Of a stretch of DNA of 64,000 bases, positions 13,064 through 24,255 are shown piece after piece. The translations under genes were made by a program, and so were the position numbers. The stretch comes from Adineta ricciae (Eukaryota > Rotifera > Eurotatoria > Adinetida > Adinetidae): contig CAJNOJ010000108.1 of the NCBI GenBank assembly GCA_905250025.1, positions 62,001 through 126,000 of the forward strand, read 5' to 3'. A model generated the notes under the pieces. The model made no database searches. It saw only the letters and a program-made list of their open reading frames with translations, and was not told where the DNA came from. Within the stretch, counting starts at the first letter, position 1. Every line of letters begins with the position of its first letter.

Positions 13064-13563
13064 TCCTCTTTTCTTGTCGCCAAATATATTTTTCATAACC
13101 TTGACATTTCATTTCTCTCCTTGCGTTTGTCCTTACTCGAAAAATTCCACGATATCTCCTCTATTTTCAGTAACTATGTCCTCAAACAACAATGTCTCAA
13201 AGGTTACCCGTCTTACTTGATACTCAAAGTTGTTTAATGCTTCAATTGAACATTCTTTTCGTTTACTTCTTCGCTAATCCTTGTTGTAGGCCGATATTGA
13301 ACGTACATTTCTATTCACCTCTGAACGTCATAACATTCTCCGCTGTCGGAGTTTGATAATCCATCTTCGATATAGACATATATGTAGAAGACATAGTCAT
13401 GACTTTCTTTGTAACGAGGACAATAGAAAAAAAGAAAGAAGACCTTCGATTAAGAAGGCGAAGTTCAACACGAAGAGAAAAAGATGTTAATCGCATATAA
13501 ATATCCGATGAAAACTTCACTTCGTCGTTTGATTTAACAATTTCTCAAGTCTAAACTAGAATC
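13064..13563. other. Intergenic, no gene seen
   Basis: AT-rich spacer of about 500 bp before the Gln-rich secreted protein gene. Short frames here have no features of a gene. Confidence 0.5.
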
Positions 13564-14670
13564 ATGGCACGGATTACATTGATATTACTTTCGATCGTTC
13601 TACTTCTGAATGAAAATCTTCATGCATTGCCACCAATCAATTTTACTGATACGATTTTGACAAATCGCATGATCGAAGCATTAAACGAAGCACTTCTTGC
13701 TCGTGATGGACAAGAACTATCGCCATTTCAACAACTCCGACAACAACTTTATCATCAACAACAAGCTGCCGAGCAACAAAATCAACATCACATTTATCAA
13801 CCCCAACCGCAATTATATCCTCAAGCATATCCAGAACAACAACAACAGCAACAGAATCAACAGTTTTATCCACAATATCTTTCCGAACAACAGCAACAAC
13901 AACTCTATCAACAACAATTTCTAGATCAACAAACTTTAAATCAACAATTATTTCAACAACCAGTACCATTGAGCTCACCTTCTGAGCAACAACTGCCGCA
14001 AGCGACTCAGCAAGTTTATCCTTCTGAGCAAAAGCCGTCACAATCAGTACAACAAAACTATGCTCCCGAACAGAAAATACCACAGTTAGTTCAACCCAAC
14101 TATCTTCCCGAACAGGCACAACCGCAGCAAGCTGTTAATTCAGATTCTCGAGGTATAATGAAACAACTAATACTCTCAAATTCGCCGATAGTTGTCTTTA
14201 GGTTATTATTACCCTTATCCCTATCAAAATATCAACTGGTACAATTTCGCTAGTTTATGGCCAAATGTTGCTGCTGGTCAAGCCAACGTTGCAGTACCAA
14301 GCACTGGCGCAGTTGTCGAAGCAGCTGGTTTAGGTACGAGTGCTGGATGCCCAGTTGGTTTCTGTCCAAAAGGCGCGACATGTTCACAACTTTCTGGTCA
14401 ATGGCAATGTGGATGTAGTACCAATGATTGCATCGGAAGTGAGTGATTTACTTTACTTTTCGAAAGTCAAATGAATTCTGTTAAGTCGCAAATCCTTGCG
14501 GTGTTTTTGGTCAATATTATTTTCCTTATTATCCGGATGCAACACGATTCATTCAATGTGATCAAACAGGTGTGTTTTGGATACGTCGCTGCGCTCCTGG
14601 TACGATCTTCGATCCTAAAATTAGTGTTTGCAATTATCCGCCTGTGGTTGTCGAAACTGGCAAAAAATAA
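13564..14670 (+). CDS. Secreted Gln-rich protein with C-terminal chitin-binding (CBM14/peritrophin) domain
   Basis: Three exons (13564-14152, 14202-14438, 14486-14670) give 336 residues. A signal peptide (ARITLILLSIVLLLNENLHA) is followed by a long Gln/Pro/Tyr-rich region with a loosely repeated unit of the form Tyr-(Ala/Pro/Leu)-(Pro/Ser)-Glu-Gln. Next is a short EGF-like cysteine stretch (CPVGFCPKGATC, CGCSTNDC). The last exon encodes CGVFGQYYFPYYPD, FIQCDQTGVFWIRRCAPGT and FDPKISVCNYP. This is the cysteine and aromatic pattern of a type-2 chitin-binding domain. The protein is probably secreted into a chitinous or cuticular extracellular matrix, for example jaw, gut lining or integument. 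The Gln-rich part may be cross-linked or self-assembling (inference). Confidence 0.85.
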
Positions 14671-15119
14671 CTTTTCATCTGGACTGATTTGTTGAAATAT
14701 GTTTTCTCCTACTTTCGAGCTTTTTTACTTCTTTCAAGTTCTACTTAATATCCGTTCTTTTTCTTGAAATAAATCGTAGTCGAATAGGTTTTTATTCATG
14801 CCAAATTTTTCATCTAGCCATAATTCACTCGGTCAACAGTTCGTCCACTTTTGTACACAATTAAAGTACAGTCCAAGACGGTAAATGTATGCTAACGAAG
14901 TATTTACATTCAATCTTAATTAGAAATTTTCAAACTTCTATGGACTTGATTCCACTTCATACTCATTGATTTGCTATTTTCCTTTTGTCTTATTATATCT
15001 CTAGTTAATTTTTTGTTGCCAAGAAAACTTACAACATATCATGAACAAACATACACGCCTACTTTAACTCAATCTTTTGTTCGTTTTAAAACAAAGATCG
15101 CGATATTGAGGCATGCACA
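14671..15119. other. Intergenic with poly(A) signal
   Basis: The 3' flank of the chitin-binding gene includes an AAATAAA signal near 14768. The rest is AT-rich and holds no gene that I can support. Confidence 0.5.
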
Positions 15120-17913
15120 ATGGCAGCAAATGGTAATTCATTGGTCGTTGACAAGAATACTCACGGTTTAGAATATTACGAAGAAGTTGATCACAGTACA
15201 CTTGATTTTCTCAATCGAAATCAACGTTCAAGAAAAGCACCGGCAAAACCTATTCGGGAAGTGATTCAGATCGTCGATCCTGTTCAAGAACTGAACAAAC
15301 AATTAAATCGACAATACCGACCTGATCTTGTATGTTAGAATTTTGTAATCCTATTATTCATTCTTCCAAGGCGAAAATCGAATTTCGTTATGAAATTTGT
15401 TTGTTCTTATTTCAATTAAAACAAATGCATAATCAATTTTATTCTCTTCTTTTTTCGAATGCGACATGCCTATTGATTGAGACAAAAATTTCTTCATAGG
15501 TCATTTCTGCGTACTCAAACAAAAGTCAAATTTTTTCTTCCATATGATCTCCTATTCTAACAGAGTTTGATCATAGAATAGCACAAACTTTAAAAAGTAC
15601 ATTTCCTAATCAATCCCTGACTTTCGTTTCGGAATGTTAATCATTGAAAATGAATTTTTCAGAATTATTCCTTCGAATATGATGTTTTTTGTAGGCCGTC
15701 TCTACACCCGAATCATCATCTGAATCACCCGTTAGTTTACAATCTGTTCCACAAACACCAATTCCGAATCCTGTTGTATTCGATGCACGTGTAAAACCTG
15801 CAAAACTATCTGAAGAAAATAAAGAACCATCGATCAGTCTCAAACGACATTTACGTGATCGTATTCATCAAATAACTGCACCCACTCCCATACTATCAGG
15901 TAAACAAAGGAAAAAGTTGCGAATTCGGCTAGTGAATAAGAACCATTGCCTTTGTAGAGGAGTTCAATCAAGAAAATCTTGTTAATACAAACGAAATACC
16001 ACGTGCTGGTGTAACAAGAATACCAGCATTTGAAAAACAAATGAGTAAACACGATAGATCTTCGAAATATCCACCACCTCATCCCATTGTCTCGGATTAT
16101 CAACCTCCAACAGTGAATTATAATAATTCTATTAAAATGAATAGGGTAGCACCGCCACCACCAATACAAACAGATTATACTGTTAAAAATTATGATCAGA
16201 ACAGATCCCATAAACGTAAAAACATTATCCGAAATAGATTAAATCATTAAACGCAGATACTTTTCTTCTATAGTTGTTCAACAATCATCATCATATATTT
16301 CATCAAATCCACAGTTTCAATCAAAATCTATGGCTTATCAAAAACCAATACAAAACTCAATTGATCGATCGAAACCGGATAAGAGAAAGTCGAAAAAAAC
16401 AACTGGCCAAGATGCTACGAATACGAATCGATCATACGCTCTATACAATCAGCAAAACGGACGTATCGGTATGTTTTCTATATACTTTCGCAAGAACAAG
16501 TTGTCAATATCTTTTGATGTGTAGAAGGTATTGTCAAAAACCAATTGAATGTTGCTTCGGATGACGCACTTGGAAGTCAAATTGTCGATGATAACACTGC
16601 AACGAAAAGTAAACTGGTATGAATCCGAACCTATAACCTCATTTACGTCTAAAGCTCATATCTATTCAGGCTTTGTGGCTTTCACAACCGCTGTGTTTAG
16701 GCTTGACACGATTAACTGGTGGACTTTTATTTGGATCGATGATCATTCTCGGTATCGGTTCATTTGCCGGTCTTATTGCATCGATTGCTACTTATAGTAT
16801 AGGTACGTCTTTCTACTTTTTTCTTTCATTGATGAATTGAGAAAGAATGGTTTAGATAATGTCAACGATGCTCAGTGGAAAATTCTCGGTATGGTTGTTT
16901 GTTCCATTATGTTGATAACGATAATTGTGACATTAATTGTATTTATTTGTTGTTACAAATATGGTTATATGTTTAATAAGGATGAAGACATGGATGTCGA
17001 TGATCCATCAGCAGCGTACGATGCAGAAGGAAATGAACGGCAAAAGGCAGTTTTAAGAAAAATTTACAAATTTAATCGTCCGGTTGACACATCGTCAATT
17101 CCATCCGGAAGACTCCAAGATGTTTCAACAACAGACTCAGTAGCCAATCAAGTGGTCGAAGTAAATGACAAACAAACAAATACAGAATCGACAATCGCTG
17201 TCGTACGTCCCAAAGATATTGAACGCGGTGTTTGGGCATCGAGAAATGCTTTCGGAGGAATTGTTTATCGTCCACTTGTCCAGCCGACAATGGTCTCTCG
17301 CATTGTTCAAGTTCTTCCAGAAGATTTCGAACTAATGCAACCGACTCAAATCATGTATCAAGTGGTCGTACCGCAAACGGCTGAAATTCAATCGAGATAT
17401 GTTGAAGTACCCGTTCAACAGCCCTCGTACGTCGAAGTTATTGAAACAAAATCTAAACCATCACGAACACTTCAACAGGCATCTATGGTAGAACGGACTG
17501 AGGCAAAATCGAAACTGACAAGAGTAATTCAAGAAGCACCTGTAGTAGAAATGATCGAGACAAAGCCGAGTCAGCCACGAGCGACAATTGTTCGTCCACC
17601 ACAAACTCAACACATCGTTGTTCAACAATCGGTGAAACCTCGTTATGAATACGTTGAGGTTGACGAAGATTCAACAGTACTTCGAAAAGGTCGACCTCAG
17701 TATGAAATTGTTGAAGAAACTACCGATGAATCCGACGATGCATCTGTGGAAGAAATTGTCGAAATTGTTGATGCACCTAAGCATCTTCAACAACAACAGA
17801 AATCGAAGAAAAAAATTAAAGAGACTAGAAAAGGCTTTGGAAATGTGCTTGTTAAACACGTGAAGTCCAACAACGATGAACCTTATATGGTTGTTAGAGA
17901 TTATCCTTCTTAA
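15120..17913 (+). CDS. Two-pass membrane protein with long disordered N- and C-terminal regions, unknown family
   Basis: Seven exons (15120-15329, 15695-15899, 15958-16215, 16274-16468, 16525-16616, 16670-16802, 16856-17913) join in frame to 716 residues. The first ~320 residues are polar and disordered, with poly-Pro (RVAPPPPIQ). Two membrane segments follow at roughly 325-363 (LTGGLLFGSMIILGIGSFAG onward) and 378-402 (ILGMVVCSIMLITIIVTLIV). The C-terminal ~310 residues are polar, with imperfect repeats of the type (V/I)E-(V/M/R)-(I/T)E-(T/A)K-(S/P). No family is recognised. The 365-bp first intron is unusually long for this window and may carry regulatory sequence. Both termini are probably on the same side of the membrane. 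Confidence 0.75.
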
Positions 17914-18329
17914 AAGTACTGTTGTTCTATTCTTCTTCTTCTTCGTGTCATTCAAATAATAATATTATCGACAACAAAGTCAATGGACTATAATGTAACG
18001 AGAACTATACCAATAAGAACTGTAGTGACATCTGTCTACTAGCTTCTAGATGCATCGAGAGTGTTGTAGTCATTGCATCAGACATAAGCTCCGCTATAAA
18101 CCGATGAAAAATGTATTCGTCCTATAGTTTTTTTCCTTTTCTCTCTCTCTCTCTTCCTAAATCGATAGCACTGTATGATCACTACTGGAAGAATTATCTC
18201 CCATTTACCTGAATGTCGAAGAAAATTCTCGAAGTTTCGAGAATGCTGCACACTATTGAATATATAAGCTGATCCCAATTCATTGCTTTTTAATTGTTTC
18301 TATTCTCTATCAATACAAACATTTTCTTA
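17914..18329 (+). promoter_or_regulatory. Heat-shock promoter region upstream of small HSP
   Basis: It contains a CT-repeat (GAGA-type) tract near 18139-18153, a five-unit heat-shock element at 18221-18243 and a TATA box at 18261-18268, followed by the sHSP start at 18330. The order and spacing are those of a classic heat-inducible promoter. Confidence 0.75.
18221..18243 (+). promoter_or_regulatory. Perfect five-unit heat-shock element
   Basis: Five alternating 5-bp units are contiguous and exact: GAA at 18221, TTC at 18226, GAA at 18231, TTC at 18236 and GAA at 18241, each pair separated by two bases. This is the canonical binding site for HSF trimers. It sits about 20 bp upstream of a TATATAAG box (18261-18268). 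Confidence 0.9.
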
Positions 18330-19029
18330 ATGGCTTCATCTCGTATTGTTTCACGTCTTCTTGTACCAACTGCTCGCTGTGGTCTATCAATGATAGGCAA
18401 CCCGAGTGGACCGATTCGTACGATTTTCTATCGAAATCCACGAAATTTACCTGATGTATTTCTTGGTTCATCATCGAATGTTTTCCGCGACTTGGAAAGA
18501 GAATTTGAGCGTATGCAACGAAACTTCGATCATTTCTTCCGTGGTAGCAATACAAACAATACTGTCGATAATCGATCTTTGACAAATTATACCGGCGATG
18601 CAAATGGTAAATAAATGATTTTGTTTTCGATGAACTCTTCTTGAAAAGAAATTTATTTTAGAAAATAATATGATTGTAACAGAAGCTGATGGATCGCGAA
18701 AGTTTCATCTGGCATTTGATATGCGTGGCTTTGAGCCGGAAGAAGTGAAGATTAAAACACAAAATGGAACATTAGTTGTTTCAGCGAAGAAAGAGAAGAA
18801 AGTATGAAAACAAAGATTTCCTTTGCTTCAGTTTCGATGTTTTCACTTGTTCTAGGCTGGAAATAGCTATTCTCTTCATGAATTCAGTCAAACTTACACA
18901 TTGCCTGAAGATCTCAAACTCGATGAGTTGAAATCAAAGTTTACTGAACAGGGCATTCTTTCTATTGAAGCGCCATTACCTAAAGCCGAAGCAAAAGATC
19001 GCCAGATTCAAATTGAACATGCGAACTAA
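18330..19029 (+). CDS. Small heat-shock protein (alpha-crystallin/HSP20 family)
   Basis: Three exons (18330-18606, 18662-18801, 18856-19029) give 196 residues. This ATP-independent chaperone family binds unfolding proteins. The alpha-crystallin domain is evident: KFHLAFDMRGFEPEEVKIKT, NGTLVVSAKKEKK, SLHEFSQTYTLPEDLKLDELKSKFTEQGILSIEAPLP, with the conserved GILSIEAPLP (family G-x-L). The C-terminus ends DRQIQIEHAN, including an I-x-I motif used in oligomer assembly. The N-terminus (ASSRIVSRLLVPTARCGL) is Arg/Ser/hydrophobic without acidic residues for about 45 positions, so a mitochondrial presequence is possible. The promoter has a perfect heat-shock element, implying HSF control. AATAAA follows at about 19097. 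Confidence 0.92.
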
Positions 19030-19165
19030 AAAGTTGTTTCTTGTTAGTGTGTTTGTATAAAAGTTTTTGTTGTTAGTTAAGCTCGCATTTCGAAAAATAA
19101 AAGTAAAAAGTATAAAATTGATCGCGAGTTTATTTGAAATAAAAGTTAGTAGAACAAAAATTCTT

Positions 19166-20116
19166 CTATTTTAATCGAAACAGCTGCAGTTTATTCGGTT
19201 TTTGACATTTTACAACAAGAAGATCGTTTCCCAATCTTCCGGTATTCAATGGTGAACTATCTTTACCTTGAACCTTCTGTATTTGGTTATCTTCATTAAT
19301 TAACAACAATTCACGTTGTTCACTATCAACAGCGAGCCATTGATTGTTCGCTAATGCTGACAACATAGTTGTTGTCGGACTTAGTTCCAAATGATGGACA
19401 ACACGTGTTGCTAAATTGAAGTCGAACACTTCTAAACGTGTAGTTTCACCTTTGATTAATACACCGACATGTGTACCGTCAGTACGAATTGTTAAGATCT
19501 GCTGATCAGTTTCTTCGACGACTTTCGCTTTTGTCCATCGATTGACTAATTGTAAAGTTGGCTTCCATGTCCATTTGGCAACAGCGGATGCATCTGAATG
19601 GGCGAGAAAGATATGTTCGTCATGAGCAGTAATCGATGCGAATTCGAGTTTGTCTTCACCAGATTTGTCTTTTCGGCTGAATTCTTTTAAATGTTTCATC
19701 TCGAATGACTCGATGTTCAATTCATAAATGTGACTTCGAGTTAGGACAAGAAAAGAATTTTGACATGATAAATAGGTTAAATCATTGATGGTTAAAATTC
19801 CTGTCGAATCGAACTCTTTCCATTCCAGTTCTTTGATTTGTTGAAGTTTATTATCGAAAAGACGAAATTTCGTTGAATCGTAAATGAGAATATTCTCATC
19901 TGATGTTGCTAAAGCTATTTCATCGGTTTCAAGGTCACATTCATGTAAAGCAGTACGAGATAATTCAGGCACATGTTCGAGTTTACGCAGTTCTTGATGA
20001 GTTCTTTTCTTGGATTCGTCGACAGTTGCTTGTTTAGGTTTGTTCAGATTTTCCACGTCAACTTTATTTTCGTTGGTCTTGGAAGGATCCGATTCACGAT
20101 TTGGTGCTGACGCCAT
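19166..20116 (-). CDS. Intronless beta-propeller-like protein, unknown function
   Basis: A single exon of 316 residues. The first ~50 residues are charged and disordered. From about residue 60 there are recurring short hydrophobic strands with a spacing expected of propeller blades (EIALATSDENILIYDST, TYLSCQNSFLVLTRSHIYEL, HIFLAHSDASAVAKWTW, HVGVLIKGETTRLEVFDF, QWLAVDSEQRELLLINED), but no canonical WD, kelch or NHL signature. There is no signal peptide. It converges with the small HSP gene; their stops are about 140 bp apart. The lack of introns in an intron-rich neighbourhood suggests a retrocopy or lineage-specific gene. No function can be assigned. Confidence 0.7.
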   Translation of the reverse strand: MASAPNRESDPSKTNENKVDVENLNKPKQATVDESKKRTHQELRKLEHVPELSRTALHECDLETDEIALATSDENILIYDSTKFRLFDNKLQQIKELEWKEFDSTGILTINDLTYLSCQNSFLVLTRSHIYELNIESFEMKHLKEFSRKDKSGEDKLEFASITAHDEHIFLAHSDASAVAKWTWKPTLQLVNRWTKAKVVEETDQQILTIRTDGTHVGVLIKGETTRLEVFDFNLATRVVHHLELSPTTTMLSALANNQWLAVDSEQRELLLINEDNQIQKVQGKDSSPLNTGRLGNDLLVVKCQKPNKLQLFRLK

Positions 20117-20522
20117 TTAATGAAATAAGTCCGTCGGTTCAACCAGTGTGCTTTTTTAAGAGAAAGAAAAATATGGATGACTCATTTCAACCATCAATAA
20201 GGAATCACAGATGTCAGCTTGCTACTGGTACAACTTCTCATTCGTATCACATAGATTTATAGGTACCAATGGATTTGGAAATGACAACTATTAGATTAGT
20301 AGGATATTTTATAAGTGTAGATGGTGCTTTAAAGTATTCTACGACGGAAAGACGGTAACTAAAAGTGAACTTGATGATGTTTTCTTTATTAAATGGAATA
20401 GTAAACAAAGAATGATAATAATAATCATGACTTTCATGAATCGATTTTTCTCTTTGTTTTCGAACATATATTGTTTATATACAGACAGAAGAAGAAAGAT
20501 TAATTTGATTGATAATATATGT
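20117..20522. other. Intergenic between two minus-strand genes
   Basis: Holds the upstream region of the propeller-like gene and the 3' flank of PPP4R2, including a minus-strand AATAAA near 20390. No other gene was seen. Confidence 0.45.
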
Positions 20523-21593
20523 TTATTGTTCAAGCATATCTTCTGCTGATGATGAAGGTAATGGTGTTGAATTACTATTGCTTGAACTACTATTCTCATC
20601 AGTAAGATTGGCTGCTGGTGGCGATGATGATGATGAAGGTTTATCTTCTTCTTCCTCCTCTTCTTCTTCTTGATCACCATCATCTTCCTCGTCTTGTTCC
20701 TCTTCATTTGTATTTTGTCCCATCTCATCGTCTAATTGAGTATTTGTTGTCGAACCAGCTTGTGTTTCTTGGCTTTCGACTCGAATTGAGTCATTGTCGT
20801 TGATGTTGTGTGGAATGGCAAAACCGTTCGTGATTTGAGAATTTGACAGTGAATCCGACGAGTCCATCGTTGTTGACGATGATAAACCATTTCGAGGTGG
20901 TTCAACATAAATTTTACTGAACAAGATACTCGTATGAAGATGCGATTTATCAATGGTGACTTACTTTCCTTCATTGTCGATCGTTGTCACAACTGAAACA
21001 CATTTAGTCAAACCACGTACGAATTTGTCTGTTCGTCGGTAATGCGTACGTGGCGAGAGAATTAATTCACATAAGCGTTGAATCGTAAATGGTGCACTTT
21101 GAGGATAAAAAGATAAGAACAAGAATTCCAAATGAAAGATTTTTACTTTTCAAACGAATTAATACGTTCGACGATGTCGCTTTTCAGTTCTTCGAATGTC
21201 GATTGATCTACGTTTGGATGAATATCCAATTTATCCATACTTAATTCATTATTGAATTCATCAAGAACAACAATTAATTTTTGAAGAAATAAAGGTTTGA
21301 TTTTTTCCCATGGATAACTACAACCAAACGATGAATAATCAAGACGCAATGGAAAGAAATTCCTACCGTGAATAACCGGTTTTCGCGATTTGCGATAGAA
21401 TTTGTTCCAATTCAGGAGTTAGAATTCGCTCATCTTCGGCTTTTTCCAGATATTCTAAAAGGCAAACAATACGTTGGAAAGGTCGATTTTCCCGTTCGAT
21501 GAGAAATTTACTGTCAAGAATATCAATCACTGAATTGGGTGATGAACTTGAAGTCACCACAGCCTGTTCGTGTTCTTCCTCAGCGATTTCCAT
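20523..21593 (-). CDS. PPP4R2: Protein phosphatase 4 regulatory subunit 2
   Basis: PPP4R2 binds the PP4 catalytic subunit and directs it to targets in DNA repair and centrosome or spliceosome function. Four exons are visible. The N-terminal part includes [20 protein letters not shown] and [10 protein letters not shown] (family VAKTG), then [21 protein letters not shown] and [18 protein letters not shown]. The next exon carries the strongest family signature, [20 protein letters not shown] followed by [19 protein letters not shown]. The C-terminal third is disordered and acidic with Ser-rich and Glu runs, as in other PPP4R2 proteins. The start at 21593 is about 145 bp from the divergent ZFAND1 start, so the two genes probably share a bidirectional promoter. 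Confidence 0.92.
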
Positions 21594-21738
21594 TATCTGT
21601 TTATTACAAAATATATTTCAAAACAAAGGAAGAGAGTCAAAGTGAAGTTAAAAATTGCATCTGCTATCCCATTCGTTCTTTTTTCTCCAATAACAAAAAA
21701 GAACAGCTCACCATCGAATTTTTCATTATTCTATCATC

Positions 21739-22467
21739 ATGGTTGAACTATTAGGAACACATTGTGAATATCCAGAATGTAACACACTAGATTTTCTCCC
21801 GATCTACTGTTTTCATTGTGAGAAAACATTTTGTAAACGTCACGGTTCAGCACCTGATCATTCGTGTATATCTTTACAACAGACAAATTTAGAAAATTCG
21901 ACATCAAATTTACCGTTTCTTCCATGTGCTTATTCAAATGGCTGTAAAAGTCAAAAATCTCCGATTAGCTTCACATGTTCATTATGTCTGAAGAATTTCT
22001 GTGTTGAACATCGTCACGTCGACGATCACGAATGCCCAAATCGAGCACAACAACAGCCGATGACTCATTATGCATCTCAAACGAATAAGAGTGAGCCGAA
22101 AGCGACGAGTAATTACCCAACAGAGAAGTTCGTTGGAACGAAAAATGAAGCGTTGGCAAACAAAGTGGCGATTATGAAGTTAAAACAAAGTGCGAAAGGA
22201 CCTGTCGGAGTTCCAATGGAGAATCGACTTCATGTATTTGTACAAATTGATGACGGCGATGGAAATAATAAACGATACCCGTTTTATCTATCGAAGCTTT
22301 GGCCATTGGGAAAAGGACTTGATTATTTAACCAAAGAATTGAAATTACTATCAGCAAATCGTATTATAATTTTGGAAAGAGAAGACATTCAATTGGATTT
22401 ATCGGCGACAATTAGCGATTTGAAACAGTTACATGATGCAGATGTGATTATTCTGAGAAAAAATTGA
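21739..22467 (+). CDS. ZFAND1: AN1-type zinc finger protein 1
   Basis: A single exon of 242 residues. Two AN1 zinc fingers occupy the first ~110 residues: CEYPECNTLDFLPIYCFHCEKTFC with its His pair, then CAYSNGCKSQKSPISFTCSLC with FCVEHRHVDDHEC. The C-terminal half (HVFVQIDDGDGNNKRYPFYL, LGKGLDYLTKELKLL) matches the ubiquitin-like domain of ZFAND1. In other animals and yeast (Cuz1) this protein recruits the proteasome and p97/VCP to arsenite-induced stress granules. The length and domain order are those of the family. It is head to head with PPP4R2. Confidence 0.92.
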   Translation: MVELLGTHCEYPECNTLDFLPIYCFHCEKTFCKRHGSAPDHSCISLQQTNLENSTSNLPFLPCAYSNGCKSQKSPISFTCSLCLKNFCVEHRHVDDHECPNRAQQQPMTHYASQTNKSEPKATSNYPTEKFVGTKNEALANKVAIMKLKQSAKGPVGVPMENRLHVFVQIDDGDGNNKRYPFYLSKLWPLGKGLDYLTKELKLLSANRIIILEREDIQLDLSATISDLKQLHDADVIILRKN

Positions 22468-22979
22468 AATAAATTGAAAAACCGGTTTCATTTTAATCTA
22501 ATTAATAGAAACCAAAAAAGAACGTTTGTCTTACTGATTTCGTTTTTTTCGGCCAGAGCCGACAACATCAGCACCCCCGAAAGTCATCAATACATTCTTG
22601 CAAAAATTCGCGAAAATATTTACTCTTTCTCTCTGGAATACAAATTTACTTACCTGTATACATAAATAGCTTTCTCAGTCGATCTGAGAACATCAAAACA
22701 ACAGGTAGTGGAGTTGTTTTTCGAAAACGTTTATTTCATGCATCGAAGTGGAGTATTTTTGTGTGAAAGCCTTCGGTACGAAAAATTTTCCCCGAATGTG
22801 AAGCACTATTTACTCTATGCCAATGTGTTTTTTTTGTTCCATACATCTCGTACAGTGTCATAGCGAGTAGATAATTTGTATAAAGCTTACTCATTTATTT
22901 CTCACACAAAAAAGCACAACGAAAAATGATAATAAAAAAGTAAAAAAGAGAGTTTTTCGGCAGTTTTCATCTAAAATGC
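22468..22979. other. Convergent 3' region, no gene seen
   Basis: The ~510-bp spacer between the convergent ZFAND1 and germin-like genes is AT-rich. Short frames have no recognisable content. Confidence 0.5.
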
Positions 22980-23783
22980 TCACAGACCACATCGTTTGCG
23001 ACATTCCTCAATACCAAGTGATGGATTGCCCTGAATATTCATACGAATATCCTCGATCGTTGTAATGTTCAAACCACCGAGATTAGCACCAATGACGGTT
23101 GCTGGTAAGGCACCAAAGTAAGCATTGGCAATGGTCAACACACCAGGATCTTCGCTGTTAAATGCTGCTACGAATGTAGCAGGTTCGCAATTTAAGTTCT
23201 GTTCGAAATGGATGGCACCTTTGGGAAAAACTGCGACTTGATTTTTTGTTATTTCATTCATGATGAAAGCGGCACCATTTTCTTGATAAAATCCTACTTG
23301 AAAATGACCGTCAACTGAGTAATTGATTTCTGTTGCACGAGGATGTGTGTGTGGTAGATTGATACCACATGGACCGAGAAATCCGAGTGTCATAGCGACA
23401 CCGTGACCGATTAAACCAGGGAAATTGCTGGACTAAACAAAAGGTATCTTAGCAAATTTGATAACAAATATTGGAACACTTACAGTAGCAGAAACTGTAC
23501 GGCCACCAGTACCTCTTGAGACTCCTGTTGTTGCATTATTGAAATCGAAAATAAAATCTGATGGATTGGTTTTGGATAGAAGATTCAATTCCGAAAAGGA
23601 GTTTTTAATTGCTTCTAAACGTGCCGGTGCCAATGGATTCGATAAATTAGCTACTTTGGTAGTTGATGTAGATCCTGCTGTTGGCATTGTTGCAGTGGTA
23701 GTGGTACCGTTGGTGGCTAGTTTTTGACAAACGTCGGCATTGGCAAAAATCGTCAGATAGCATAAGAATTGAGTTAAGTCCAT
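22980..23783 (-). CDS. Secreted germin-like cupin
   Basis: Two exons (23484-23783 and 22980-23432) give 250 residues. A signal peptide is followed by a Thr-rich linker, then a single cupin barrel. Motif 1 is GINLPHTHPRATEINYSVDG, giving the His-x-His and Glu metal ligands. Motif 2 is VFPKGAIHFEQNLNCEPA, giving the third His. All four ligands of Mn-germins are present. In plants, fungi and slime moulds such proteins include oxalate oxidases, superoxide dismutase-like germins and spherulins of the extracellular matrix. Activity here cannot be told from sequence. Germin-like proteins are unusual in animals, so a fungal, plant or protist origin is likely (inference). It has acquired an intron with normal GT-AG ends. 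Confidence 0.88.
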
Positions 23784-24255
23784 GATGAAGTAAACTTTGT
23801 TGCAGTTGTAACGAAAGTGAAAATAGAAGTCTATTCGCTTGGTATTTATAGCTATTCATGCGCAGTAGGAGAGAAATCTGTGATATATAAAAATCAAGCG
23901 TTGTTGCGCTCGCTTCCATACATGAGTCATTAAAAATCATGTATAGACGTGGTTAAACTGTGATTTTGCGTTCGCGACTGTATAATTTTGAAGAAAAGCG
24001 ACACGGGGAAGGAACAGAATCCATCGATTGTCATTGCAACAATTTCGCGTATAAATATGTCGAGATTTTTTCGTAAAAACAGAATTGAATTTGACAAGAA
24101 GCCACTTAAGCGAAAATAACTAAGACGTAAGTAACGCCAATGTTGTTTTGTTTGCTTTTCAAGGATAAGCCGAGCGAATGTTCCTTTGAAGTTTTGAAAC
24201 ACTACTAAGTTTATCTAATTGATATTTTGTAATAGACGAAAACCCTTAATTATCA
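23784..24255. other. Divergent promoter region between germin-like and NOX genes
   Basis: About 470 bp separate two divergent start codons. There are TATA-like stretches but no assignable regulatory motif and no gene. Confidence 0.4.

Noticed and set aside
13643..14119. 158-codon frame on the minus strand
   Set aside because: It is the reverse of the Gln-rich coding repeat and has only low-complexity Val/Asp content.
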